Shown piece by piece: positions 23,567 to 35,300 of a stretch of DNA of 64,000 nt; the first letter of the stretch is position 1, and every line of letters starts with the position of its first letter. Below the pieces are notes generated by a model. It was not told where the DNA came from. It made no database searches and saw only the letters and a program-made list of their open reading frames with translations. The DNA is from Amblyornis subalaris (Eukaryota; Chordata; Aves; Passeriformes; Ptilonorhynchidae). The stretch lies in assembly GCA_018881555.1 (NCBI GenBank), contig JACAXG010000055.1:4114978-4178977 (forward strand), read 5' to 3'. The position numbers and the translations under genes are program-made.

Positions 23567-25563
23567 CTTCCTTGCTAAAAGCAAGCTAGCATAGTCGTGA
23601 TTTGGTTGACAGCTATTGGAATTCTTGTTGGTAAAATGGAATTTACATAGAAAGTGGTAAAACTGTGTACTAAAATGGAACTTCAATAATTNATTCTTGC
23701 CAAACTAGATCCATACTGCTTTCACGTAAGCTTAATATTCACAGTATGGGCAGGTTTTTTGACTTTACTAAGCTTTAAAGTGGAAGAGCAGTAAATATGC
23801 ATCACAAGCTTGAATGATTGTCATGATGTTTATGAAAGTAGCTTGCCTTTTGCATTTAAAATAATTACATGCTGATTTTTCAAAAGGCAAATTTCCAGTA
23901 AGTAATATGCTGTATGTGCAAAATAGAAGTAATTTCGAATATTCTTAGTCTGAGCAGTAGTAATCTGATCAGAATTGAAAGATATTATAGCAAAACTTTA
24001 TAGGTAAAAGTTTATGTTATAGAATAATAAAAATCTGTTTTCTGGGCAGCACAAACTCAGTTCTCTCTTTTATGTCCCATACTCAGTTGTGTGACTGTCT
24101 TAGTGATCCACTGTTATTCCTGGATTGTAGCTTTCTCTTATGTTGGTAGTCCCAGTCTTCCAAGTGCAGCACGGTGTGTTGAGTAGTGAAGAACAGTTGT
24201 TTTTGCAGCCTGCTGGCACGTTCCGGGTGACTCTTGCTGAGGCAGTAATGCTGTGTTTTACGTGTGTGCCAAGTTCTGTTCTGCTGGATTGAGTGGAGTG
24301 AAGTGAAGTCAAACTGTTGACAATGNACTGTGCAGAAACAGGCTATCACCTCAGTGATGAGGTATCCAGGTATTCTCAGCTGCAGTGCTGGACCTGTTAA
24401 TTGGGGATGGTGTACTGTCCTCGGCTAGTATATGGCAACCTAAGGCTGAGCAGGGAAGAGTACAGATGGTCTGGCACCTGGAAAGAGTGGCCAGCAAATG
24501 CATGGAGAGAAGTCANGAATGTTTACACCCAAGTCATTACATATAAGAAGGAAAATTACAGCAATTATAGTATCTCTTACTGACTGAATGGCTAAGCACT
24601 GGAGTGCTGCAAAAAACAACTTTACTTTTTCTTAGCTCTGCTTGTTCTTGGAAATGCTGGATATTAAATTAAAAATGAACCAAAGAAAACAAATATTTAA
24701 CCTGACCCATATGTCAGGTTAGCTTTATAAANCCTGCTAATGCCATCTTAATAGTATTGCAGCAGTATGTCAGAGAAGGAGAAATGTTACAGCAGACTTA
24801 TTAAATTTCATGCTGGATTTTTTCAGGTCTGCTAGACATCTGGCTTCAAACTCAGTCTTGTAATCTGTATAGGAAAGAACTATATTAGATTTCTGAAAGC
24901 TGCCTCACTGCGTGAAATATCTAAAATTGCCTGCTCTAAACTCTAAATTGATTATATCAAAATGGCTTGATCTGAAAATTGCAACAACTCTAGAACTTGC
25001 AATGGATGGTCTCTCTCAACCAAATGTTTTCCTTCTGGCCTGCTCCTTTTACTCAACTTTGACCAGAATTTTGTAGATTGGAAACTCACTTTAGTGAGGG
25101 AGAACTATCTGTACATTTCTTTCTTATCTTGCCTGTGGTAAACAATCCAATAGAGTCCAGCTGGTAGCTTTAACAGGCTGGATCAAGCTNTCAGGAGCCT
25201 CAATTGATTTTGTCTCCTAAGATGACTGCAGGCACCCAGCTGCTTAGTTCTGGAGGCTCTGCTGCGTTTAAGTGACTGAAGGGCTTTGGAGGAGCAGAAA
25301 TTAAGTAATAGGTGTCTGAAGGACTAAATCTGCTTACTTAGATGCATTAAAACGTACTTTTGCTTGCAGTTTAACAGGATACAGCAATTGTTTTTAATCT
25401 CTATGAGTTTGTTTTATTCTGCATTTGAAATAGAAAGGGCTTTCTAAATACCACTCCAATGAAGATCTCGAATCTACAATTTGATGAGCTTCAATGGTCT
25501 ATGTGAAAAGGTAATTTTGTATACAGCTGCCAAAATGTTTGTGGAGAAGGAAAAGCATAGGAA

Positions 25564-25630
25564 GAAATGAGGACATTAATGAATGAGAACATTAGTGAAT
25601 GAGAAATGAGAACATTAGTGAATTAGTGAC
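25564..25630. repeat. Short minisatellite, GAATGAGAACATTAGT-like units
   Basis: Three or so units of AATGAGAACATTAGTG with one inserted AATGAG and one diverged first unit (GAGGACATTAATGAATG). It lies inside intron 2. Confidence 0.8.
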
Positions 25631-27394
25631 ACTGTTAGATGTGTTGACTGAAGACTACTCAACCAATAAGCCTTCCACAAACTTTGTGGTATGAATTTAT
25701 TTTCTTTCTTATGCTTTTCTTTTTTAACTAATGATCAGATATATAATTTTTAAAGTGCTACCAAAAAAAAAGAGAGCTGCTCACTGAGCTGTTTCTAGAG
25801 CAAGATTTGCTTTTCTGACCTTTAGAAATTTTGCCTGGTTTTAAGAAGAACTTGAGAGCCCAGCTTGGGGGTGGGAAGACTNGTCTTCCCACATTGTCCT
25901 GGGACGGCCATCCTCCTTGCTTTGCCTTTTGGGTGTTCGTTTTACCATTCTCCAGTTTTCTGCTTTGTTGTACTGCCCACATTTTTCTTTGTTAAATCCA
26001 CAAATGCCTCTAAGAAAGTATTTTTCNGCATTTACTCAAATTGCATTTGGACTTGATAAATTAATTTGGTTCATTGCCCTAATACAAGGTTTTCAGTAAT
26101 GGTTGTGCTCTTTTTCCTACTCAATTAGCAATCTCATTTCATAGCATGCTTTATTAAAAGGTCCAGGTGAGAGACTGCCGAATCACCTGTGAAAGCGTGA
26201 TTCCAGGGGTATGAAGAGAGGAGCTAGAGGAGACATNAGCAAATCTGCTTAATCTCCTGACTGATGTCAAGGTGTGAACCTTTTTATGAGTACAGGCTAC
26301 CTCAGTATTTAGAGGGACTAGTTTCTGGAGGTGTTTTAATGATTATATCCACTGATGTGAAACCCATGATAACTGCAGTAATGTACAGGTGACACCAGGA
26401 CTGTTTTAAAGTCTTTAATGAAAGTGAAAAGAATCTAAGTCAAGTATAAATGGGAAAAGGTCAGATTTAAAAAGCAGAACAAAATTATACATTGTTCTGC
26501 AATTCTTGTTATCCTTCTTATTGTTTTATTGAAGGAATATAAAAATGTGATGTGTATAGACCAGAGCCACCCATGAAAACTGGTGGTGTGCTTGTCTTCC
26601 ACAGCCTTTTCCCCACTTTAGATGGAGCAAATAATGGTATCCCTGCGTGTTGTCACAGATGTCAGTGCTGAACTTTGGAAGCATAACTCTGCAGCCAGTG
26701 GTAATTCTCTGTTGAGTAGAGAACTGGCCCTAATGCTGTAAATAGTAACCCCTAGGCATCTAAAATGCAGTTNTGATTTGAAACCTAACACTGCATCTGA
26801 CTGAAGATTTAAAAGCAGACTCTAATAGATCTGGTGTAAATTGCTGTGCTGGTGAAATGAACTTTTTTCAGTGTTTTCTGCTTATAGTCAGAAATTTTCA
26901 AAAGTAAAACTGGCATGTGTGTCTGTGTACTATTGACCAAATGATGTGTTTTTCTCTGGCTGTTTTTTGTTTGTTTAATATGTTGGTGAAACAATTAGCA
27001 GGATTTCAGTCTCATTTTTGACATCAACAGTACCCATTTTTCCTCCATGCATTTGATTTCTCTTTCTGTTGATTATTGTCACTGAAGTGTNTATCAGTTT
27101 CCAAAGCAGTGGAATATTTCAGGGTTTTTATTTAGTCTAATTTAGTGTCTCNGGACCAGTGGCAGTAGAATCAGTGGTGGCAGAATAGTCAACATGTCCT
27201 TGAGATTTCTTGGAAATGAAGGAAAGAGTCATGTTTTCTAAAATACCTGCAGAATATGATTCTTGCCCTCTTAGCTTACAGTGAGAAAGATTTGATCTGT
27301 AAAGTACAGTTTGAGTAGCTGTAACTGAATCTTCTCATAGGGTGTTTTTGTAGGCAAATATTAGATATTTATCTATTTGCTTTTTTATTTCTAG

Positions 27395-27603
27395 GTACAT
27401 GCTGGGCCTGTCGGCTGTACCAGCAGTTATACAGTTTCTTGGATTCCTNTTTCTTCCTGAAAGTCCCCGCTGGCTCATTCAGAAAGGCCAGACTCAAAGA
27501 GCACGGAGAATTCTGTCTCAAATGCGTGGCAACCAGGCAATTGATGAGGAGTACGACAGTATCAAAAACAACATTGAAGAAGAAGAGAAAGAAGTTGGAG
27601 CAG
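27395..27603 (+). CDS. SLC2A13: SLC2A13 (HMIT) coding exon 3
   Basis: This 209-nt exon completes the arginine codon and encodes [29 protein letters not shown], then [18 protein letters not shown], and [19 protein letters not shown] before VGA and one base of the next codon. It holds helix 6, the PESPR-W sugar-porter signature at the cytoplasmic end of helix 6, and most of the charged central loop between helices 6 and 7. Sequence and length match mammalian HMIT closely. The single N at 27449 falls in the third base of a CTN codon, so the residue is leucine whatever the base. The donor CAG|GTATGC is strong, and the acceptor is TTTCTAG|GTACATG. The exon joins in frame to both neighbours, and there is no sign of decay. 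Confidence 0.97.
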
Positions 27604-30600
27604 GTATGCTGAATACTTGTTGGTCTCTCTGCCTATCAATGAAGAGATAAAAATCAGAAGAAATGTTGAAGTTGTAGCCTGTGGGAGCTTGATGTTTTGC
27701 TTTTCTCGTCTATTTTGCTCTTTGAAGTATTTCATGTACTAGTAGCTTCAAAAATGAAGATATTTCTATGATCCTTCACTTTTCAATTAGGTCCTGATTT
27801 CCTAAGTGAGGAAAAAGTAAAATTGTGTAGGATACTAAGTTTGTACCACCTACACTTATGTGAGAATTGCATTCAGAAAATTGACCAGTTTAACAATGCA
27901 CGTCTCCAAGACTGGAAATAAATAAAATAAAGCTTGACTTCTTNCATCAGTGGAAAAGGCCAAACAGACAGCAGGGAGGTTAGAAGGCGTTGTACATGCC
28001 TGAATGATCCAGAGGCCNTTTCTTAGCCAACTATATTCTAGACAAGAAGCCTTTGGAAAGATGTACAAAACTAGGTCTGTGATACAGAGATTCTTTTTCT
28101 GTAAAAGCAACTTTTGAAAGTCCTTTTGATCTGCCCTCGAGAACGAGGCATCTAANTCAAATCCTTTTTTTCACTCTTTTGTATCTTGTTGCCATATTTG
28201 CTCAAAATTTTACGTATTCATGTATGTACTTANAAAACAAGATTACCATTCAATTGACTTTTTGTACTCTATGTATTTTTTCTTTGCTTTCTTCTAAAAG
28301 TGTTAACCTGGAAATTTAAAGTAAAACTTTTAAATAAGAATTATAATTGATAGGAAAATACTGTAACTTCTCAGACCCAGTGGAAGGAAAAATGGTAGTT
28401 ACTTTACATCTGTGTAAATTGAGATTCAGCATCTTATAATACCTATTCTCACTGCCTCACTGAATTTGACTTTGAACCTTACAATAAATAATTATGTGTC
28501 TGGAAAAAGTTATTTGACACATAGTTGAAGGATTTTCAAAATATTCATCACTAGTGTGAAACAAGGCTGGGGGTTTTTCCTCGCATTATGTTTTTGAGGA
28601 GGCTTTGGATACTTCTTTTCCCAGTTCTTTGGGGTTGGGAAATGAAGTTCGTTAGTGCTAAGTTGATAGAAAAATGAAGTGGGTATTCGTAGAACAGCTT
28701 GGGCTTAAGAGCCCTGTGCTGAGGTTCTTCATTCTAATTAGGGATTGGGCTATTCAGTTCTGTGGAAAGCCACTAAATGTCCATTATTAAAGTTTAACAC
28801 TTTGTAGAAATAAAAGGAACAGGTCTTTGGGCCACTCAGTCCCTTATTTTCCATCACTGGGCTATAGGATATGACCTAGTTTCTCGTTCTTAAATCCTTT
28901 TATCATGATGCTTTTTCACAGTTGTAAATCAAATGTGGTGGTGTAGGTGCAGTAGAACCGACTCCATTGTTAAATCAGTCCTCTATACATTTGTAACTTG
29001 GACTGGCACACTAATTAAGAGATGTTTTCTGGGATATGCAGGTCTCTTGGTTCCCCCACACACTTCCCCAAAAACTTACTATGTTCCTGGAGTTGGGTTA
29101 AATCAAGCACATTCCTAGGAGAAAGCTTGGTTACAGAGAATCAGTGTTTTCCTCTCAGGTAATTGACANCTTCAGAGTTGTCACCAAAGGGCATTAAAAA
29201 AATGAGGGTAGTTACAAGTATATGCTGTCCCATTTGTTATAACTGCTCAGCAGACAGGCATTAGACAGCTATGGCCACTTTTGATTTTGATTATAATTGT
29301 ACTTAATCTCATTTAACTCAAGGTCTTCATTGTTATAAGGAGGTATGTTGTGTGTCAGCATCAAGACATACATTGTTTTTGTTACCTTTCTGTGACTTAC
29401 AGGTGGTATTTACAAGTGGTGTTAAATTGTAATTGCTTTCATTTCTTGAGGAGTTGTCTGAATCCCCAGTATTGAATTTTGCTTGTGTAGTGCAAAAGCA
29501 ACTTGCTGTTNGTGGTTTCATTGCCAGGTTTTCAGCTATTGACAACACAAATGTATGCTTCTGCAAAGACTTTGCATTTCATTTTGCTATGAGTGTTTTA
29601 GTTGTGGGTTTTTCTGTTTGTTCATGTTTTTTTATATGTATTGCTGTAATTATTTTTTTATTAATTTCTCCTATTTGTGGCAATGTTTTCAAGTGCTAGT
29701 TAATAGCAATGACAAATGACTGTAATTCCTATCAGACATTTTGAACATCATTACAGTTTCACAAAAAACTTTTAATAATCCTTAACTGACAGTGTGTGTA
29801 CATGACATTCAAGGAAAGATNACTTTGCAGATTGAAAATCATCTGGCTTACTTTTAGGTAAAAGTGCCTCTTCCTTTCCTGTCTTCTTCTTTCTTTAAAA
29901 AGAACAGATGTTCTTTTTCATTGATTGGTACACAAGCATCTTTGCCGGTTCCTTACAGCATCACTTTCTAAGTGAAACAAAGGCTGTGTTTGACTCTTTC
30001 TCTGCAAGGGAGTAAGACAATGTAGCCATAACATATTCTCAAGTCCCACACTAAGAAACTCTNATGCCTTTTGTAACTGTTTCATTGTCTACTCTCATCA
30101 TGGAAGAATGAATCATAGGGAATCTTAATCTGTGTTGTTTAAGCTGCTTTAAAGTTTGGTTTTAATGTGTGTCATAAAACCAGAGAACTTAACTGCATTT
30201 TTCGCATGGTCATCAAGCAGCTTCTGTCTTCAAAATGACAAAAATGGGTTCAGCAAGAAACTTCTGCTTCTGAAGTCTTTTGTACAGTTGTGGGATACCT
30301 GTTAAGTGAATGATTCACATTTCTATATCCTTTCCAATACACTCAGTCAAATCAGTGCTGCTGATACTGCTTAGAAGCTTATATTTTAGCACTTTCAGAT
30401 CGGTATCAGGAAAATAATATATCTTTTTGACAAACACTTTTCCCATGACTGGTTATGCAAATAACATTTTTTCTGGCAGTCATGGATACTGCTTTTGCAT
30501 GCTCTGTTCTGTACTCACAGTGTGACTTCTGGTGCTGTAACCTTGCATTTTGAGAGGTAGAGGGGAGGGCATTGAATTCTGCAGAAATGTTGCAAGATGA

Positions 30601-31067
30601 GTCAAGTCTTGGTCAAGTCCAGCTAATCATCATCCATTAACATCATCCTGCTCTCAGATACTGTAGTACAAAAGTAAGCTAGCGATAGGAGAACCNGAAT
30701 GAGGAAGATTTTAGAAAAAGAGTGCTCCCCAAGAGGTGTGGAAAGAGTAGTTTATAGGTGCAAAGTTGCCTTCCCCTTCAAATATGCTGTGGATTTCACA
30801 GATGTCCCAGTGCTTGGCTTAGGTTCTGAAGCCTCATGGGAGAGAAAANGGGAGAGAATGGTCAGAAGGGTTTTGCAGCTGAGAGAAGGATCAAAGACAT
30901 TGCTGGGGGAACGTACTGGCACAGCTCTTCCTAGCAAAACANGTCTGACTCACACTGCTGCTGAATTGTAGTTTTTAGTACAGTTAAGGCAGAGGTTCTG
31001 TACTGTGCCTTAGTTAAAATAGGCAATCAAATCGTAGCAATGCAGATAAGCACTGGCACAGGGGTTT

Positions 31068-32300
31068 AATCACAGAATCGTAGAATCATGGAATGGTTAG
31101 GGCTGGAAAAAACCTTAAAGATCATCTAATTCCAAGCCCCCTGCCAAGGACAGGAAACCTTCTACTACATCAGGTTACTCAGAGCCCCATCCAGCTAGGT
31201 CTTGAACAGCTTCAGGGATGGGGAATCCACAACCTCTCTGGGCAACCTGATCCAGTGCCTCACCATCCTCACTGTAAAGAATTTCTTCCTAATATCTAAT
31301 CTAAACGTACACTCCTTCAGTTTAAGGCCTGAAGGACATTCTCCNGGTCCTGTCCCTAAATGTCCTTGTAAAACGTCCCTCTCCAGCCTTCTTGTAAGGC
31401 CCCTCTACATACTGGAAGGCTGCTCTAAGAGCTCTCCAGTGCCTTCTCTTCTCCAGGCTGAACAGCCCCAACTCTGTCTGTTTGTAGGAGAGGTGCACCA
31501 GCTGTGTGATCAACTTAGTGGCCCTTCTCTGGATTCATTCCAGNAGATCTTTCTTGTGCTGGGGGCCCCAGAGCTGGATGCAGTACTCCAGGTGGGGTCT
31601 CATGAGAGCAGAGTAGAGGGGGTGAATCACCTCCCTTGACCTGCTGGTCACATCTCTTTGATGCAGCCCAAGATATGGTTGGCTTTCTGAGCTGCCAGCT
31701 CACACTGTTCGTTGTTCGTTCGTGTCCAGCTTTTCATTCACCAGCACTCTCAAGTCCTTCTCTCCAGGGCTGCTTTCAATCCATTCTCTGCCCTGTATTT
31801 GTGCTTGAGATTGCCATGACCCTGGTGTAGCACCTTGCATTTGGCCTTGTTGAATTTCATGAGGTTCTCACAGACCCACCTCTCAAGCCTGTCAGATTCC
31901 CNCTGGATGGCATCCCTTCCCTCCAGTGTTTCAACTGCACCACACAGCTTGGTGTTGTTGGCAAAGTTGCAGAGGATGCACTCGTCCCACTGTCCATGTC
32001 ACTGACAAAGGTGTCCCAAGACTGACCCCTGAGGATTGTCACTCATCACTTCTCTGAGCCACTTGGACATTGAGCTGTTGACAGCAACTCTTTTGAGTGT
32101 GACGGTCTAAGCAATGTTTTATCCACTCAGTGGTCCATCCATCAAATCCATGTCTTTCCAGTTTTGGGACAAGGATCTCCTGTGGGACATTATCAAATGC
32201 TTTTCACGAGTCCAGTGAATGATATCTGTTGCCCTTCCCTTATCCACCATCGTAGGAGGCCACCAGATTGGTCAGGCAAGGCTACCAAATTTGTCAGGCC
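31068..32300 (-). mobile_element. CR1 LINE, 1.2 kb, antisense, dead
   Basis: The longest transposon copy in the window. On the minus strand it ends in the tail GATTCTACGATTCTGTGATT at 31068. Upstream of that come the 3' UTR and the C-terminal part of the reverse transcriptase ORF. Recognisable peptide pieces are [19 protein letters not shown] (about 31560-31610) and F-A-N-N-T-K-L (about 31945-31965), where functional CR1 elements have F-A-D-D. Both catalytic aspartates of the polymerase box (codons at 31954-31959) read as asparagine, and the frame is also broken by indels, so it is inactive. The 5' end is truncated near 32300 beside a small duplication of ACCA-ATTTGTCAGGC-like sequence. Confidence 0.93.
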
Positions 32301-35300
32301 ATGGGTATAGATGATGCAGCTTGTGCTCCTAAGCAAAGTGGAGGATTTGTAATGTTGGTTCCAGAGCAAGCACTTGGGGGAGAATTTAATGTGATGTTTG
32401 TGCATAACAATAAAGCTGTCTATCACNCCTTTTGTAAAAGTTTTACTGGATGCCAGTATAGCACTAATTTCTCCATTATAGCATCCAATGGAAATAGTTG
32501 AAATAGATTGTTGATTTTCCATATGCCCGATAATACTACAACGTTCAATGCAAATTGGAGAAAAATATCAGTTTTTCCTGTCTTTCTGNGTGAAAGTGTC
32601 TGCAAACTGCATGGCTTTCTCTTACACCCCTCCATGTAGCTGTACTGAGCTGTGATGTGCCAGGATGCATGGATGGTATTTCACGCAAAATCAGAAGTGA
32701 TGAGTTTGGTACTAACTTAGCATCTTGATGAAATGAACATCATTTGCATTAAGCCTAGACATTTATTTTTGTGTAGATGAAGGACGTGTAACTATGAATC
32801 GTAATTGCACTAGGAGAGCAGTGTAATCTCCCCCAGCCCTATTTGTCCCACATTTCTCTAACCTGTGAATTAGTGTTGAGATTCGTGACCTTTACTGCTA
32901 TGCCTGTGGACATTTGTCTTTTATTATCTGTTGTTATCCATGTACATGTGTCAGCTTCTGATCATGATGTCTTCTTTGAACATGTTATGCTTACTAATTT
33001 TACCATGTAAAACTGCTGGGGCTCAGTGGTGCATGGAACCATGCNGCTTCTGTGAAATTCAGTGAGCCATTTCTAAAATAGATCATTACAATGTAATATT
33101 GTTTAACCTTCCATTCTGTGTCTGTACCAGGATGTTATGTAAGGGGCCCTGCTTCTAGATCAGACATTTTCCTGTGTTTTCATTATTTTAATGCATTGTT
33201 TTGTAACAGCGAAGCTTTTTTTGTGACACCGAGAGAAATGCCACTCTTTCACTCCTGTAGGCTTGACTCACTAACTTTATTTGCTGTATTTCCTGNTGGA
33301 TCAGTGAGTCAGTCTCCTTTTTTATGTTTTGTATTTCCCTGTTGGAGGTAAATGTGTTATGACATAAAGGTAAAACCACCTCATTGCTGTTAGATTTCAG
33401 CTTGTAATTTTATTTGGTTAACTGAGAGTTAAAATACGACATTATCAGGCAGGAGATCTGGACCCTCGGTCCTTCCTGGTTCCAGTATATTTCTATTTCT
33501 TGTGCTTTTTCTTCTTAAGCAATATTTTAGCTTGTTAGTATTCCTGGCCGTGGCTTTGGCTGGAACCATTTGATATGCATCTTTCTAGGGAGAGACTTAG
33601 AAGCTTGCAGTGTTTTCATTCTTAATCATAATTCTCCCCTTGCTTCTGGGAGTCCTTTTTATCCTAAGGCCATTACCTGTCATGCTTGGTGTTGAAAAAG
33701 AGATAGACACGCTTATTATTACTGGACATCAGCTGGAATCTTACTTAATGAAATGTGGTAATACTGTGATGCTCTGGTAGGACTCTGCAGATCTCTGAAT
33801 GATTCCACTTCCAGCCACTAAAATCCTTATTTGAAGTTAATTCTTCTTTTATGATAATTGGTAGCTTTTGTTACCTGTAACCATAAAATTAGATGGAAGA
33901 CTTTGGGGCAGAAGGAGACAAAGTTGGGTTAAAGATGTGTTGAAGAAGTCCCCAAATCCAATATGGTTGGTAGTCATGTCAACCTGAAATTCTTGCTTGT
34001 GGCAAACCAGATGCCAGGGTCAATTCCGGGTGGGTTTTGCCTTTAGGTTTTGGGGGACACTTGGCCAGTGCAAGAGGTACCTGAAAGGAATGTCCTAGTT
34101 GCATTCTTGTATTTTTGGCATTTTATGTATGGATATTACTTTGTCTGTTCCCNTAAGAACAAAAATTCTTTCAGTGTGTGTCTCCATTGGAATTTGTTTT
34201 GAGTTGAACCCTAAAAAAAAAAGCGCTTCTGGATAATTAAAATTCATACAATGCAGGCAAATAAAACATGGAGACTTTTGATCTTGAGAAAGTATACTAA
34301 CTATATTTAGTGTACAATCAGATAACAAGTAAAAGCCTTCTACAAAACTTGGCAAGGAGTATTGAAAGTATGAATTACTGTATGAAACGATAGAGAGAGA
34401 TAAGAAGATTTTTGGTTCTCTTTCATCCTTAAAGTCTTTTAAAAGGTAAACTTATTCTTGCAAATATGACCTTTGAGAAATATAATTTATAAAAAACACT
34501 ATTGTTTTTGCCTTGTACAGAAATATTACTGCTATATTTTAAAAATAATAGGTTGTTTCTGGTATATTAGACCTCTGCTTATACTTTAAGAATCCTGCTG
34601 TTAGCATGTTTATCTGGCAAGGTGTTTCGAGTTGGCCTTACTTCAGTGGCTTATGACCAAAACCAATCCCTTAATCTTTCACCTTGGTTTTCAATGTACT
34701 GACGTAAAATGAACGTTTATCTGGAAATGGTGATTAATTGTCCATCTGAAGATCACAGATCAGTTGTGTGTTTTGGAACAAGCTCTGCTTTGCCTGAATT
34801 CCAGACAGATTTCGTGTATGGTAGTCCTAAAGGGCAGGAAAAGTAAAACTTGGTAGAACTTCCTCTAAGTATAGGGAAGCACTGAAACGCAGGACACTCT
34901 GGTTTAGTTTTCTTTCTTTTCCCCACTTTAGATCCACCATGAAATTTTTGGAAGTACACTTAGCTTTTTTNTTGACACTTAGCTTTATATTGCTTATTTT
35001 ATAAGCATTTTATTAGTTCACAGCTTCCGAAGCCTACAGAAAATTCAAGCGACAAGTCTGGAAGATAAAATTAAAAAGACTTCATCTCTTATCAGTTCAA
35101 GAATAAATTTGAGCGTAATGATTTTGCTTTAAGCCAAATGACATTATTCACAGATTTAATCNGAATTTGGTGATGTTTGGATAGTTCAGAACTGCTGCTC
35201 TTCTGAGACTGATTGTCGGACTGCATGTCTGGAAACAATATTCTAGTGCNTCACTGAANNTTCAGCTGCTCCATATGCTTCATTTAGGAACAGGTATCTG

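Larger units (their letters stand above)
23557..27394 (+). other. SLC2A13: SLC2A13 intron 2
   Basis: A 3,838-bp intron between exons that join in phase (AG|G = arginine). It ends in TTTTTTATTTCTAG. Apart from the minisatellite at 25.6 kb I see no transposon, RNA gene or additional exon. The open frames are short and unsupported. Confidence 0.93.

Noticed and set aside
31202..31639. Longest open frame in the window (145 codons, plus strand)
   Set aside because: It runs antisense through the 31-kb CR1 copy. The meaningful direction there is the minus strand, where CR1 ORF2 peptides are recognisable.
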